A stretch of 64,000 nt of DNA. It comes from Selenomonadales bacterium (GTDB lineage: Bacteria; Bacillota; Clostridia; Christensenellales; QALW01). The notes under the pieces were generated by a model, which ran no database searches, was not told the DNA's origin, and saw nothing but the letters and a program-made list of their open reading frames with translations. The stretch covers positions 1 to 64,000 of the forward strand of contig QALW01000010.1 in the NCBI GenBank assembly GCA_003150515.1, written 5' to 3'. Shown piece after piece: positions 17,290 to 27,186 of this stretch. Within the stretch, counting starts at the first letter, position 1. The number at the start of each line of letters is the position of its first letter. A program made the position numbers and the translations under genes.

Positions 17290-18618
17290 CTAGCGGTAGG
17301 AGCGATCCACGAAACGGGTGAACTCGGCTTTCCAAGTGAGCTCTATGCTGCCGGTGGCGCCGTTTCTCTGTTTGGCTACTATGATTTGAGCAAGGGTTTT
17401 ATCCTGTTCCTGACTGTCTGTATAATATGCGGGACGGTGGATAAACATGACCACGTCCGCGTCCTGCTCTATTGCGCCCGATTCGCGCAGATCGCTTAAA
17501 ACGGGCGTATGATCCGAACGGGTGGCGGCACCGCGGGAAAGCTGGGCCAGCACCATAATGGGCACGTTTAAATCTCTGGCCAGCACTTTTAGCTGGCGGG
17601 AGAGCTCGCTTACTTCCTGCTGGCGGTTTTCGTTTTTCCGGCCGGGAGAGCTCATAAGAGTGAGATAGTCTATAATCACCAGCTTTAAATCTTTTATGCG
17701 CCTGCATTTGCTGCGCACTTCGGCTACGGATATGCCCGCCGTATCGTCTATATAAAGGGGGGCGCGCTCGAGCAGCGTCATGGTGGAATTGAGCCGTTCA
17801 AATTCCTCCTCGCTGATTTCGCCGCGCTTGATTTTTTCAGAATCCACTGCGGCCTCCGAACTGATTATGCGCATGGCCACCTCGGCCTTGGACATTTCCA
17901 GAGAGAAAATAGCCGTGGCCTGATTGTTTTTTATGGAGGCGTAGCCGGCGACGTTATGCGAAAAGGAGGATTTGCCCATGGAGGGGCGGCAGGCCACTAT
18001 TACAAGGCTGGCCGGCTGAAGCCCGCCCAGGAGCCTGTCCAGCTCCTTAAAGCCCATGGCTATGCCCTGCACCCGGCCCTTAGTGCGGTAGTATTCGTCT
18101 ATGCGCTCGTAGATGTCGGGCAGAATATCCTTCATCTGAGCCATAGCCGAGGCCTCGTTGTTCATTGCGATATTGAAAATTTCCTTTTCGGCCGTTTCTA
18201 TTATATCCTTGGAATCTTTTACGGCCGCATAGCTGTCGGTGGCGGTAACGCTGGAAACGCTGATAAGCCGGCGCAGCTTGTATTTTTCTATAACGATATC
18301 TATGTAATAGGCTAAATTGGCCGTGCTGGGCACGGCGCCCGAAAGCTCGGTTATATACGGAGCTCCTCCGATTAATTCCAGAGTGCCTCTTTTAACTAAT
18401 TCGTTCATAAGAGTAATGACGTCCACGGGCTTTCCGGCGTGAAAAAGCGCGCCGATTGCTTCGTAGAGCTCCTGATGATTAGGACGGTAGAAATAGTCTT
18501 TATTTTTAATGCGCTCAAAAACGGGCGCTATACAATCGCCCGAAAGCAGCATGCAGCCGAGACAGGAGCGCTCGGCGTCTATATCGTTGGGCAGAATCTG
18601 GGCAGCCTGAATTTCCAT
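17290..18618 (-). CDS. dnaB: Replicative DNA helicase DnaB
   Basis: Hexameric 5'-3' helicase that unwinds DNA at the fork, 442 residues. It has an N-terminal DnaB domain (PNDIDAERSCLGCMLLSGDCI...), a linker, and the RecA-like domain with Walker A RPSMGKSS (the usual T is replaced by S), Walker B LVIIDYLTLM, the LAQLSRG motif and RESGAIEQDADVVMFIHR. It ends in the normal GSIELTW-F--R-. The neighbours rplI and purA, common in Firmicutes, are missing. Confidence 0.95.
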   Translation of the reverse strand: MEIQAAQILPNDIDAERSCLGCMLLSGDCIAPVFERIKNKDYFYRPNHQELYEAIGALFHAGKPVDVITLMNELVKRGTLELIGGAPYITELSGAVPSTANLAYYIDIVIEKYKLRRLISVSSVTATDSYAAVKDSKDIIETAEKEIFNIAMNNEASAMAQMKDILPDIYERIDEYYRTKGRVQGIAMGFKELDRLLGGLQPASLVIVACRPSMGKSSFSHNVAGYASIKNNQATAIFSLEMSKAEVAMRIISSEAAVDSEKIKRGEISEEEFERLNSTMTLLERAPLYIDDTAGISVAEVRSKCRRIKDLKLVIIDYLTLMSSPGRKNENRQQEVSELSRQLKVLARDLNVPIMVLAQLSRGAATRSDHTPVLSDLRESGAIEQDADVVMFIHRPAYYTDSQEQDKTLAQIIVAKQRNGATGSIELTWKAEFTRFVDRSYR

Positions 18619-18729
18619 TTGGGCTCCTTTGTTATTATTATTTCCGCGCGTAAAATATTTTGAAGAATCGCCGTCTTGTTAAGGCGGGCCGCGGCTTTAT
18701 GAGAAACCAACGACAAAGCCGACTTTTAT

Positions 18730-18758
18730 ATTATACAGCCTCAAAAGGCCCATGTAAA
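18730..18758 (-). promoter_or_regulatory. Promoter of dnaB
   Basis: On the minus strand TTTACA (complement at 18753-18758) and TATAAT (complement at 18730-18735) are separated by 17 bases. They lie about 110 bases upstream of the dnaB start. Confidence 0.65.
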
Positions 18759-18857
18759 GAAAAAACCTTTTTTAGGCGCAGAATTTACGCTTTTTTAATA
18801 GTTTAAAGCCTGCGGGGCAGGCTGGGGCCTGGGTGAATTTATGGGGGCGCGCGGCTG

Positions 18858-18993
18858 AAAATAATGAGCGGGGCTTAGCAGGGGGGGCGGCTCTTGCGGC
18901 CGTAAACGGCCGCCCGGCCGCGCCTGCGGCGCGGCCAGGGCAAGCCGCAGGCTTGCCAAGAGCCGCCCCCCGCTAAGCCCCGCTCATTATTTT
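18858..18993. repeat. Composite palindrome E2 after the alpha-oxoamine synthase gene
   Basis: The outer arms (about 18858-18895 and 18958-18993) pair over some 36 bp with one bulge and include the shared core GGGGGGCGGC. Enclosed hairpins lie at 18896-18913, 18916-18936 and 18939-18957; the last carries an AAGCC-GCA-GGCTT tip. It lies about 12 bases beyond the stop of the minus-strand gene ending at 19006. The rest of the 387-base gap holds the dnaB promoter. Confidence 0.82.
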
Positions 18994-19005
18994 CCCGCAG
19001 CGGCT

Positions 19006-20190
19006 TTATTCCGCAGGGTATAATTTATTAAATACTAAATCGAATTTTTCCAGCGCAAAATCCAATTGCTCTTTAGTATGAGTGGCGGTATAACTGGTGC
19101 GCAGTATGCTCTCGCCCTCAGGCACGGCCGGAGAAATTACCGGATTTACATATACCCCGTTTTCCAAAAGCGCGCGGGTTATAATGAATGTGCGTTCGTT
19201 TGTGCCTGTGCGGACGGGCACTATGGGAGTTATGCCTTCTCCGCAGGGAATGCCCAGCTTTTTGAAGCCCTCCCGCATGTAATCTCCGTTTTTGCGCAGC
19301 TTCTCGCACCGTTCGGGCTCGCTTTTAAGAATTTCCAGAGATTGGAGCGCGGCCGCCGCGTTGGAGGGAGGAATGGAGGCGCTGAATATGTAGGGGCGGG
19401 AAACGTGCATAGCGTAATCAACCACCCGCTCCTCCGAGGCCATAAAGCCGCCCAGGGAAGCGAAGGATTTGCTGAAGGTGCCCATTATTATGTCCACTTC
19501 CTTTTCCAGCCCGAAATATTCGGCCGTGCCTCGCCCGTGAGCGCCCAATACGCCTATGCCGTGCGAATCGTCCACCATCACCCGAGCGTTATAGCGCTTG
19601 GCCAGGCTGACTATTTCGGGCAGATCGGCCAGATCGCCCTCCATGGAAAACACTCCGTCCACCACTATCAGCTTACCTCTTTCAGCCGGGGCATCCTTCA
19701 GCTTCTGGGATAAATCGGTCATGTCGTTATGCTCGTATTTAACCAGCTTTGAAAAGCTCAGCCTGGACGCGTCCATTAAAGAGGCGTGATTGGCTCTGTC
19801 AAAAAAGATTATATCGTGCCGTCCGCAAAGCGCGGAAATTATGCCCAGGTTGGTCTGGAATCCGGTGGACCACGTCATGGCGGCCTGCTTGCCTAAAAAT
19901 TCAGCCAGCTCGCTTTCCAGTTTTTTATGCAGGGTAAGAGTGCCGTTGAGAAATCGGGAGCCGGAGCATCCCGCGCCTAATTCCTTAAGCGCGCGGCAGG
20001 CTGCGTCTATTACTCTTTCGTCGCTGGTCAGTCCCAGATAGTTGTTGCTGCCCAGCATTATAGTGCGCCGGCCGTCCATAATAACCTCCGAATGCTGCTT
20101 GGAGGAAATCTCGTGAAAATAGGGATAAATCCCCGCTGCCCGCGCTTGGTCCGCCGGGCTGGGCTCATAGCATTTTTGAAATAGATCCAT
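19006..20190 (-). CDS. Alpha-oxoamine synthase family PLP enzyme (Kbl/BioF/SPT-like)
   Basis: Pyridoxal-phosphate enzyme that condenses an amino acid with an acyl-CoA, 394 residues. It shows MLGSNNYLGLTSDERVI, GAGCSGSRFLNGT, the VVDGVFSMEGDLADLPEI segment, VDDSHGIGVLG and the PLP lysine K241 in GTFSKSFASLGG. The family includes glycine C-acetyltransferase, 8-amino-7-oxononanoate synthase and serine palmitoyltransferase. No tdh or biotin genes are adjacent. From memory, the segment YPYF.EI and the NGTL.LH.KLE.ELA pattern also resemble bacterial serine palmitoyltransferases. I cannot choose between these from sequence alone. Confidence 0.82.
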   Translation of the reverse strand: MDLFQKCYEPSPADQARAAGIYPYFHEISSKQHSEVIMDGRRTIMLGSNNYLGLTSDERVIDAACRALKELGAGCSGSRFLNGTLTLHKKLESELAEFLGKQAAMTWSTGFQTNLGIISALCGRHDIIFFDRANHASLMDASRLSFSKLVKYEHNDMTDLSQKLKDAPAERGKLIVVDGVFSMEGDLADLPEIVSLAKRYNARVMVDDSHGIGVLGAHGRGTAEYFGLEKEVDIIMGTFSKSFASLGGFMASEERVVDYAMHVSRPYIFSASIPPSNAAAALQSLEILKSEPERCEKLRKNGDYMREGFKKLGIPCGEGITPIVPVRTGTNERTFIITRALLENGVYVNPVISPAVPEGESILRTSYTATHTKEQLDFALEKFDLVFNKLYPAE

Positions 20191-20234
20191 TGTTAATACG
20201 CTCCTAATTTAAAAAATAAATATAAAGACAAGAT

Positions 20235-20263
20235 ATTATACCATCCGAAAGGCTTAATTGCAA
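20235..20263 (-). promoter_or_regulatory. Promoter of the alpha-oxoamine synthase gene
   Basis: On the minus strand TTGCAA (20258-20263) and TATAAT (complement at 20235-20240), spaced by 17 bases, with TGG before the -10 (extended -10). Confidence 0.65.
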
Positions 20264-20671
20264 ATGGTTATATAATATTTATATATAAGTCGTCCGGGCT
20301 TGTATGCCTCTATAAAGAGGGCTGCATACAGTTTGGGAAAAGGGAGAAGAATAAATACAGCCGCGCGTTTTTAATATGCATGCTTAAACGCTGCCGGCGT
20401 ATAGACGGTTAAAACGCTGCCGGCGCCTGCGGCCGGGAATATGCTCTGTTTATAAAGCGAATGCCGGCTTTTTAATCCGCGCATGATAATGTTTTTTAAA
20501 AAGAATGAAAAACGGCGATTATTCGAGATAATAAAGATTATTTCGGATATTTAGAGGCTAAAGCATTGAAACGGCCGCATTCAGCCTTAAATCAATGTTT
20601 ATTCATTGCTGTTAAAGTGTTATTCTTAAGAATAAATTTGATTTGCTCCGAACATGAAAGGAGGGCGGCTT
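20264..20671 (+). promoter_or_regulatory. Upstream region of the ATP synthase operon
   Basis: No gene is visible. A direct repeat AAACGCTGCCGGCG occurs twice about 27 bases apart near 20385-20425. A possible promoter close to atpB is TTGCTG (20607-20612) with TATTCT (20631-20636), spacing 18, which I regard as weak. The usual atpI/atpZ gene is absent upstream of atpB. Confidence 0.3.
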
Positions 20672-21403
20672 ATGGAAATAGATGTTTTTCCCAAGGACGT
20701 AGATATTACGCTTTTCGGCCATACCTTCTGGATCAGGGAGACATACCTTACATCCCTTATATTAATAGCTCTTATACTCGTAATCGCCTTGATTATCAGA
20801 TTTGTTTTAATCAGGCGCTTTACAACCGACGTGCGCAAAATAGGCAAGGCGCAGCTTTTATGCGAATACCTCTTTAATATGCTGGAGCGTTTTACCAAGG
20901 GCGCCGTGGGCAGCATGGGGCCAAAGCTGTCCCCATATATTCTTGCTCTCGCTTTTTATATCCTTCTAAGCGGGGTTATAGAGCTTTTCGGCCTGCGCAC
21001 GCCTCTTTCCGACCTCTCGGTGACCGTTTCCTTCGGGCTTTCCACCTTTCTGATTATTAATTATTACGGCCTGAGAGAAAAGGGCGTTATCGGACGCATT
21101 AAATCCTACGGCAAGCCTAAGCCCATTATAGCGCCTTTTAAGCTCATCAGCGACCTTGCGACTCCCGTAAGCCTGTCCTGCCGTATGTTCGGCAATATCC
21201 TGGGCGGATATATTATAATGGAACTGCTCTATGAGGTCTTGCTGAGCGCTGTGGAAAAATGGCTGGTGGCTATTCCCTTTGCATTTGTAATTCCGGCGGC
21301 GCTGTCTTTGTATTTTACTCTTTTCCACGTTGCTATTCAGTTTTATATTTTTTCCATGCTCAGCCTTACGTTTGTAAGCGAAGCGGTGGAAAAGGAAGCC
21401 TGA
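20672..21403 (+). CDS. atpB: ATP synthase F0 subunit a
   Basis: Ion-channel subunit of F0, about 243 residues. I chose ATG 20672 because AAAGGAGGG lies just before it; an earlier in-frame ATG at 20654 overlaps that site. It has several membrane helices and the essential arginine in SLSCRMFGNILGGYI. The C-terminal helices (FHVAIQFYIFSMLSLTFVSEAV) line the c-ring interface. First gene of the atp operon. Confidence 0.94.
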   Translation: MEIDVFPKDVDITLFGHTFWIRETYLTSLILIALILVIALIIRFVLIRRFTTDVRKIGKAQLLCEYLFNMLERFTKGAVGSMGPKLSPYILALAFYILLSGVIELFGLRTPLSDLSVTVSFGLSTFLIINYYGLREKGVIGRIKSYGKPKPIIAPFKLISDLATPVSLSCRMFGNILGGYIIMELLYEVLLSAVEKWLVAIPFAFVIPAALSLYFTLFHVAIQFYIFSMLSLTFVSEAVEKEA

Positions 21404-21465
21404 AATTCCGGCGGAGTTTAAGGCCTATATATTTTTAGCTATACTATACTCAGGAGGATTTTATT

Positions 21466-21684
21466 ATGGATTTATCAGTAATAGGCGCGGCCATAGCCGT
21501 GTTTACCGGTGTGGGAGCGGGCATAGGAATGGGTTTTGCAACGGGCAAGGCCTGCGAAGCGGTGGCGCGTCAGCCTGAGGCCTCGGGCAAAATTCAGGGC
21601 GTGCTTCTTTTGGGCCTGGCGCTGACTGAATCAGTCGCCATATACGGCCTGCTTATAGCGCTGCTGCTGATTTTCGTCAAATAG
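21466..21684 (+). CDS. atpE: ATP synthase F0 subunit c
   Basis: A 72-residue hairpin of two membrane helices joined by the polar loop ARQPEAS; it forms the rotating ring. The carboxylate is E in [10 protein letters not shown]. In sodium-type c subunits a Gln on helix 1 (the Q of GVGQGYAAGK) helps bind the ion; here that position is Met ([10 protein letters not shown]). The ES pair is kept, so the site is mixed. I favour proton use but this is inference. AGGAGG precedes the start. Confidence 0.95.
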   Translation: MDLSVIGAAIAVFTGVGAGIGMGFATGKACEAVARQPEASGKIQGVLLLGLALTESVAIYGLLIALLLIFVK

Positions 21685-21713
21685 TAAAAGCCGCGGAAAG
21701 GGTTTAAAAATAA

Positions 21714-22208
21714 ATGGATGGATTATTTGGAAGCTGGTTATATATAGTCCTGCATATAGTTAATCTTGCCGTTTTGGTATTCCTGCTCAGGCTTATTATA
21801 TATAAGCCCATGAAAAAATTCATGGCCAAGCGCCAAGAGGAACTGGAGCATGAAGTGGCTTCCCTGGATGAGGCGGCCGCCAAATCGGAGGGCGCCCGCG
21901 CGCTTTTGGAGCAGAAGGAAAAGGAACTGGAGCAAAAGCAGCGCAGGGATTATTACGAGGCCATGCAAAAGGCCAGCGCCAGCGCTGATGAATTAATAAA
22001 GGCCGCTCAGAAAGACGCCGACGCTATAATTGATCAGGCTGAGCGCCGCGCGGATGAAATTAAGCAGGGCGCCAACGAGGAGATACGCGAGGCGGCCGCG
22101 GTTATGGCCGTGGATATAGCCGCCGCAGTTTTGCCCGGCAAGCTTTCAAAAAGCGAGCATGAGGAGCTGCTGGAGGCCAGCGTTGCGGAGGCGAAGAAAT
22201 ATGGATAA
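21714..22208 (+). CDS. atpF: ATP synthase F0 subunit b
   Basis: Peripheral stalk subunit, 164 residues: one N-terminal membrane helix ([23 protein letters not shown]) and a long charged coiled coil. It overlaps the next gene by 8 bases. Normally its C-terminus binds the delta subunit; here the delta C-terminal domain is part of alpha, so b should dock directly on that fused domain. Confidence 0.93.
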   Translation: MDGLFGSWLYIVLHIVNLAVLVFLLRLIIYKPMKKFMAKRQEELEHEVASLDEAAAKSEGARALLEQKEKELEQKQRRDYYEAMQKASASADELIKAAQKDADAIIDQAERRADEIKQGANEEIREAAAVMAVDIAAAVLPGKLSKSEHEELLEASVAEAKKYG

Positions 22209-24075
22209 CGACCTCATAGTATATACCGCAGTTCCTGTTGACGATGCTGAAAAGCGGCGTCTTCAGGAGTTTTTTAAAGTTAAGTACGGCGCGGGCAGCG
22301 TTGCTTTCAGCGTTAAGGCCGATCTTATCGGAGGCATGCGCCTTGTTTTCAGGGACAGAATAGAGGATTATTCTCTGGCGGGGAGATTGGGCAGCCTTAA
22401 ACAGCGCCTTTCGTCGGGCGAAAGGCTTTCGGGAGGCTATCTGGAGGAAGAAGCCGCCGGCCGGTTAAAAGCCATAAAGCGCCGGTATGCCTTAAAGCGC
22501 CCCGGCCTTAACGGAATTAATCCTAAGACGGGCGAGCCTTCGGCAGTGAAAAGAAAGCTTTCGGGGCAGGGAGAGAGAGCGGCTGAAATTATAGGCGCGC
22601 CCCGGCGCAAGCTGAACGCTTTAAGCTTTCAGCCCGTAAAAAACGCAATAGGGCGCGTTATTTCCAGCGCGGACGGCATAGTCGAGGTTTCGGATATGTC
22701 GGGCGTGAGAATGGGCGAGCTTATAAATTTCCATTCGGGCGCATACGGCATAGCTATGAATCTGGAAAAGGATTATATAGGCGTCGCCGTGTTTTCGGGA
22801 GACGAGAATATTGAAAGCGGCGAGGTTGCCTACGGCACGGGCAAGATTATGGAGGTGCCCGTGGGCAAGGGCCTGCTGGGCAGGGTGGTTAATCCCATGG
22901 GCATTCCTATAGACGGGCGGGGAGAAATATTATGTTCAAACCATATGCCCATAGAGGCGCCCGCCCCGGGAATTATTGAGCGCGCTCCGGTCAACCGGCC
23001 TATGCAGACGGGTATTTTGTCCATAGACGCCATGACGCCCATAGGCAGGGGCCAGCGCGAATTGATTATAGGGGACCGTCAAATAGGCAAGACGGCCATA
23101 GCGGTGGACACCATTCTCAATCAGAAAGATAAGGATATGGTGTGCATATATGTTGCAATAGGGCAGAAGGCTTCTAAAGTAGCCGAATTGGAACAGCTTC
23201 TCCGCTCGCGGGGGGCTATGGATTATACGGTAATAGTATGCGCCTCCGCTTCGGATAACGCGTCCATGCAGTATATATGCCCGTATGCCGGATGCGCTAT
23301 GGGCGAATATTTTATGCATGAGGGCAAGGACGCGCTGATTATTTACGACGATCTTTCCAAGCACGCCGTCTCTTACCGCACGCTTTCTCTGCTTTTGAGG
23401 AGGCCGCCCGGCCGGGAAGCCTATCCGGGCGACGTATTCTATCTGCATTCCCGCCTTTTGGAGAGGGCCGCTCAGCTTAACGAGGCAAACGGCGGCGGCT
23501 CGCTGACTGCTCTGCCCATAATAGAGACAATGGCCGGAGATATTTCCGCGTATATTCCCACAAACGTAATATCCATAACGGACGGGCAGATATTTCTGGA
23601 TTCGGAATTGTTCCGTTCGGGCGTCAGGCCCTCTGTAAACGTAGGGCTGTCTGTTTCCCGAGTGGGCGGCGCCGCGCAGGGCAAGGCCGTGCGCAGGGTG
23701 TCCGGCCGCATGAGGCTGGATCTGGCTCAATACAGGGAATTAAAGGTGTTCGCGCAGTTCGGCTCGGATTTGGATCCTGCCACGCGCGCCTCTTTGAATA
23801 GGGGCGAGCAGCTCACGGAGGCGCTTAAGCAGAGCCAGTATTCTCCCTATTCCTATGCGGAGGAGGCCATAATTCTCAATATTCTCTCTGAGGATTTGTG
23901 CCCGCAGGTGCCCCCCGAACAGATTAACCGCTTTATGCGCATGGTGCTGGATAATCTCAGGCTTTCCCATCCGGAGGTAATATTTAATATAGAGCATGAC
24001 GACGTTATAACTGAGGACAGCAGGCAGACAATCATTAGCGTGATTCAAGAGCTGCTGGGAAGCTCTGAGGAGTAA
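22201..24075 (+). CDS. atpA: ATP synthase F1 alpha subunit with fused delta C-terminal domain
   Basis: About 624 residues instead of about 505. Residues 1-70 match the C-terminal domain of the delta subunit ([17 protein letters not shown]... [19 protein letters not shown], then [10 protein letters not shown], like DGSxxGRLexL in AtpH). A basic linker (about 71-145) follows. Alpha proper begins near residue 150 ([17 protein letters not shown]), with Walker A GDRQIGKT at 291-298 and the normal catalytic-interface region. The delta N-terminal six-helix domain and the alpha N-terminal helix that binds it are both missing. No atpH occurs between atpF and atpA, so the fusion replaces it. The start at 22201 overlaps atpF; a longer in-frame start lies inside atpF and adds nothing recognisable. 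Confidence 0.93.
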   Translation: MDNDLIVYTAVPVDDAEKRRLQEFFKVKYGAGSVAFSVKADLIGGMRLVFRDRIEDYSLAGRLGSLKQRLSSGERLSGGYLEEEAAGRLKAIKRRYALKRPGLNGINPKTGEPSAVKRKLSGQGERAAEIIGAPRRKLNALSFQPVKNAIGRVISSADGIVEVSDMSGVRMGELINFHSGAYGIAMNLEKDYIGVAVFSGDENIESGEVAYGTGKIMEVPVGKGLLGRVVNPMGIPIDGRGEILCSNHMPIEAPAPGIIERAPVNRPMQTGILSIDAMTPIGRGQRELIIGDRQIGKTAIAVDTILNQKDKDMVCIYVAIGQKASKVAELEQLLRSRGAMDYTVIVCASASDNASMQYICPYAGCAMGEYFMHEGKDALIIYDDLSKHAVSYRTLSLLLRRPPGREAYPGDVFYLHSRLLERAAQLNEANGGGSLTALPIIETMAGDISAYIPTNVISITDGQIFLDSELFRSGVRPSVNVGLSVSRVGGAAQGKAVRRVSGRMRLDLAQYRELKVFAQFGSDLDPATRASLNRGEQLTEALKQSQYSPYSYAEEAIILNILSEDLCPQVPPEQINRFMRMVLDNLRLSHPEVIFNIEHDDVITEDSRQTIISVIQELLGSSEE

Positions 24076-24080
24076 AATCT

Positions 24081-24968
24081 ATGCAGAGCATATATGATAT
24101 AAAGAATCATTTAAAAACGGTAAACAGCACTGTTGAACTGACAAGGGCCATGTATCTTATAAGCGCGAGCCGGATAAGAAAGGCTATGCGGCTTTATGAG
24201 AGCACGGACACTTATTTCAGGCATGCGCGCCGGGCCATTAAGCATATTCTTGTCAATATGCCCAGCATCTCGCATAAATATCTGCAGGTTGAGCATGACC
24301 AAAATAAAGCCACGGCTTATATAGTGATTGCTTCCAATAAGGGAATGGCGGGCGGATACAATCATGATATATGCACGGCCGCGCTGGAACATATGAAAAA
24401 ATGCAAGGGGGCAATAACCCTTTTTACCGTAGGCAGCATGGCGGCCTCCTTTTTCAGGCGGGAGGGCTATGAAATTGAATATGAATATACTTCCGTTATG
24501 AACGATCCGACCATATCGGCGGCGCGGCGCATGATGGAGGGTATAAACGAACGAATTGAGCATAACAGTATAGACCAGGTATACGTCGCCTATACCCATA
24601 TGGACAGCTCAGTAGTGCAGACTCCCAGGGTGGAGAGGCTGCTTCCTCTGCTTCTGAGCGATTTTGAGGATGTGCAGTTCAGGGACGAATTTGTGGAGGC
24701 GCATGTTATGTACGAGCCCGATCCGGTCACGGTAATAAACGCTTTGGTGCCTCAATATTTAATGGGCATGCTTTACGGAATGCTGGTGCAGGCTTATGCC
24801 AGCGAGCACAGCGTAAGGATGCGCGCCATGGACGAGGCCACGCGCAACGCCGAAGAGATGATAGGAGAACTGGAATTAAAATATAACGGAGCGCGCCAGG
24901 CGGCCATCACCCAGGAAATTACCGAGATAGTTTCAGGCGCGGGCGCGGTGGACGGCGCCGTTCGCTAA
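24081..24968 (+). CDS. atpG: ATP synthase F1 gamma subunit
   Basis: Central stalk rotor, 295 residues. It has N-terminal helix MQSIYDIKNHLKTVNSTVELTRAMYLISASRIRKA, a central Rossmann-like part (TAYIVIASNKGMAGGYNHDI) and C-terminal helix SEHSVRMRAMDEATRNAEEMIGELELKYNGARQAAITQEITEI. All conserved blocks are present. It lies six bases after atpA. Confidence 0.94.
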   Translation: MQSIYDIKNHLKTVNSTVELTRAMYLISASRIRKAMRLYESTDTYFRHARRAIKHILVNMPSISHKYLQVEHDQNKATAYIVIASNKGMAGGYNHDICTAALEHMKKCKGAITLFTVGSMAASFFRREGYEIEYEYTSVMNDPTISAARRMMEGINERIEHNSIDQVYVAYTHMDSSVVQTPRVERLLPLLLSDFEDVQFRDEFVEAHVMYEPDPVTVINALVPQYLMGMLYGMLVQAYASEHSVRMRAMDEATRNAEEMIGELELKYNGARQAAITQEITEIVSGAGAVDGAVR

Positions 24969-24983
24969 AGGGAGGAATTATAA

Positions 24984-26378
<1,395 letters not shown>

Positions 26379-26383
26379 GGGTT

Positions 26384-26803
26384 ATGACTCCGTATAAGCT
26401 TGAAATAGTTACGCCCGAGCGTACATTTTATAAAGGTATGTGTGAATCCATAGTGCTGGATACCGGTTCAGGCAAAATGGGAGTGTTATACGGGCATGTG
26501 CCGGTAGTGGTTTCTCTGCCTCCTGGAGAAATGGTTATAAAAATGGACGGCGAGGATAAGGTGGCGGTCTGCTCGGGCGGATTTATGGAGATGCTGGGAA
26601 AGAGAGCGTATATTTTTGCCCAGAGCATAGAATGGCTGGAGGAGATTGACGTTCAGCGTGCCATGGAGGCGGCTCGGCGGGCGCGGCGCAAGCTGGAAGC
26701 GGCCAGTAATAAATACGACCGTCAGCGCTTTATATGGGCGCTTGAGAGAGCGGAAACCAGGCTGAAAGCTATTGAGAAAAAACAGCGTGATATTACAAAA
26801 TGA
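26384..26803 (+). CDS. atpC: ATP synthase F1 epsilon subunit
   Basis: A 139-residue subunit: an N-terminal beta sandwich (YKLEIVTPERTFYKGMCESIVLDT, GVLYGHVPVVVSLPPG) and a C-terminal helical hairpin rich in Arg and Ala (AMEAARRARRKLEAASNKYDRQRFIWALERAETRLKAIEKK). It regulates F1 rotation. It is the last gene of the operon; the composite palindromes E3 and E4 follow directly. Confidence 0.94.
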   Translation: MTPYKLEIVTPERTFYKGMCESIVLDTGSGKMGVLYGHVPVVVSLPPGEMVIKMDGEDKVAVCSGGFMEMLGKRAYIFAQSIEWLEEIDVQRAMEAARRARRKLEAASNKYDRQRFIWALERAETRLKAIEKKQRDITK

Positions 26804-26804
26804 T

Positions 26805-26922
26805 GGCTGCGCCCAGCCTTTAGGCTGGGCGCAAAGTCTCAGGGTTTTACGGAAAGCAAAGCTTTCCGTAAAACCCTGAGACTTTGCGTTTTTTGGCGCC
26901 GAAGGCGCCAAAAAACGCAGCC
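26805..26922. repeat. Composite palindrome E3: short outer stem and three hairpins
   Basis: Outer stem GGCTGCG (26805-26811) pairs with CGCAGCC (ends 26922). Enclosed hairpins: 26809-26832, 26833-26885 (25-bp stem with tip GGAAAGC-AAA-GCTTTCC) and 26886-26918. It begins one base after the atpC stop and is likely the 3' structure of the atp mRNA. Confidence 0.83.
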
Positions 26923-26953
26923 GTTTATTTTACTGGATAAAGGCTTATATGGT

Positions 26954-27075
26954 TTGGGCCCTGCCTCAGCTTTGCTGAGGCAGGGCCCAAGTGTCTCCAT
27001 GTTTAATGGAAAGCTTTGCTTTCCATTAAACATGGAGACACTTGGGGTTGGCTCCCAAAGGGAGCCAACCCCAAA
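26954..27075. repeat. Composite palindrome E4: three adjoining hairpins
   Basis: Hairpins at 26954-26990, 26989-27043 (tip GGAAAGC-TTT-GCTTTCC) and 27042-27075 touch end to end. The short-long-short layout is the same as E3, but no outer stem is clear. It lies between E3 and the AT-rich HNH gene, giving two elements in tandem. Its middle tip sequence is nearly the same as in E3 although the rest of each stem differs. Confidence 0.8.
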
Positions 27076-27186
27076 TATTTCATTATTCAATAGTTGAAAT
27101 AATAAAAAGGCGGAAATTGTTAAATCAATCTATATTTTTATTTAAGGAGTAATCAAACGAAGATGAAAGAAAATAGTGTATCAAAT

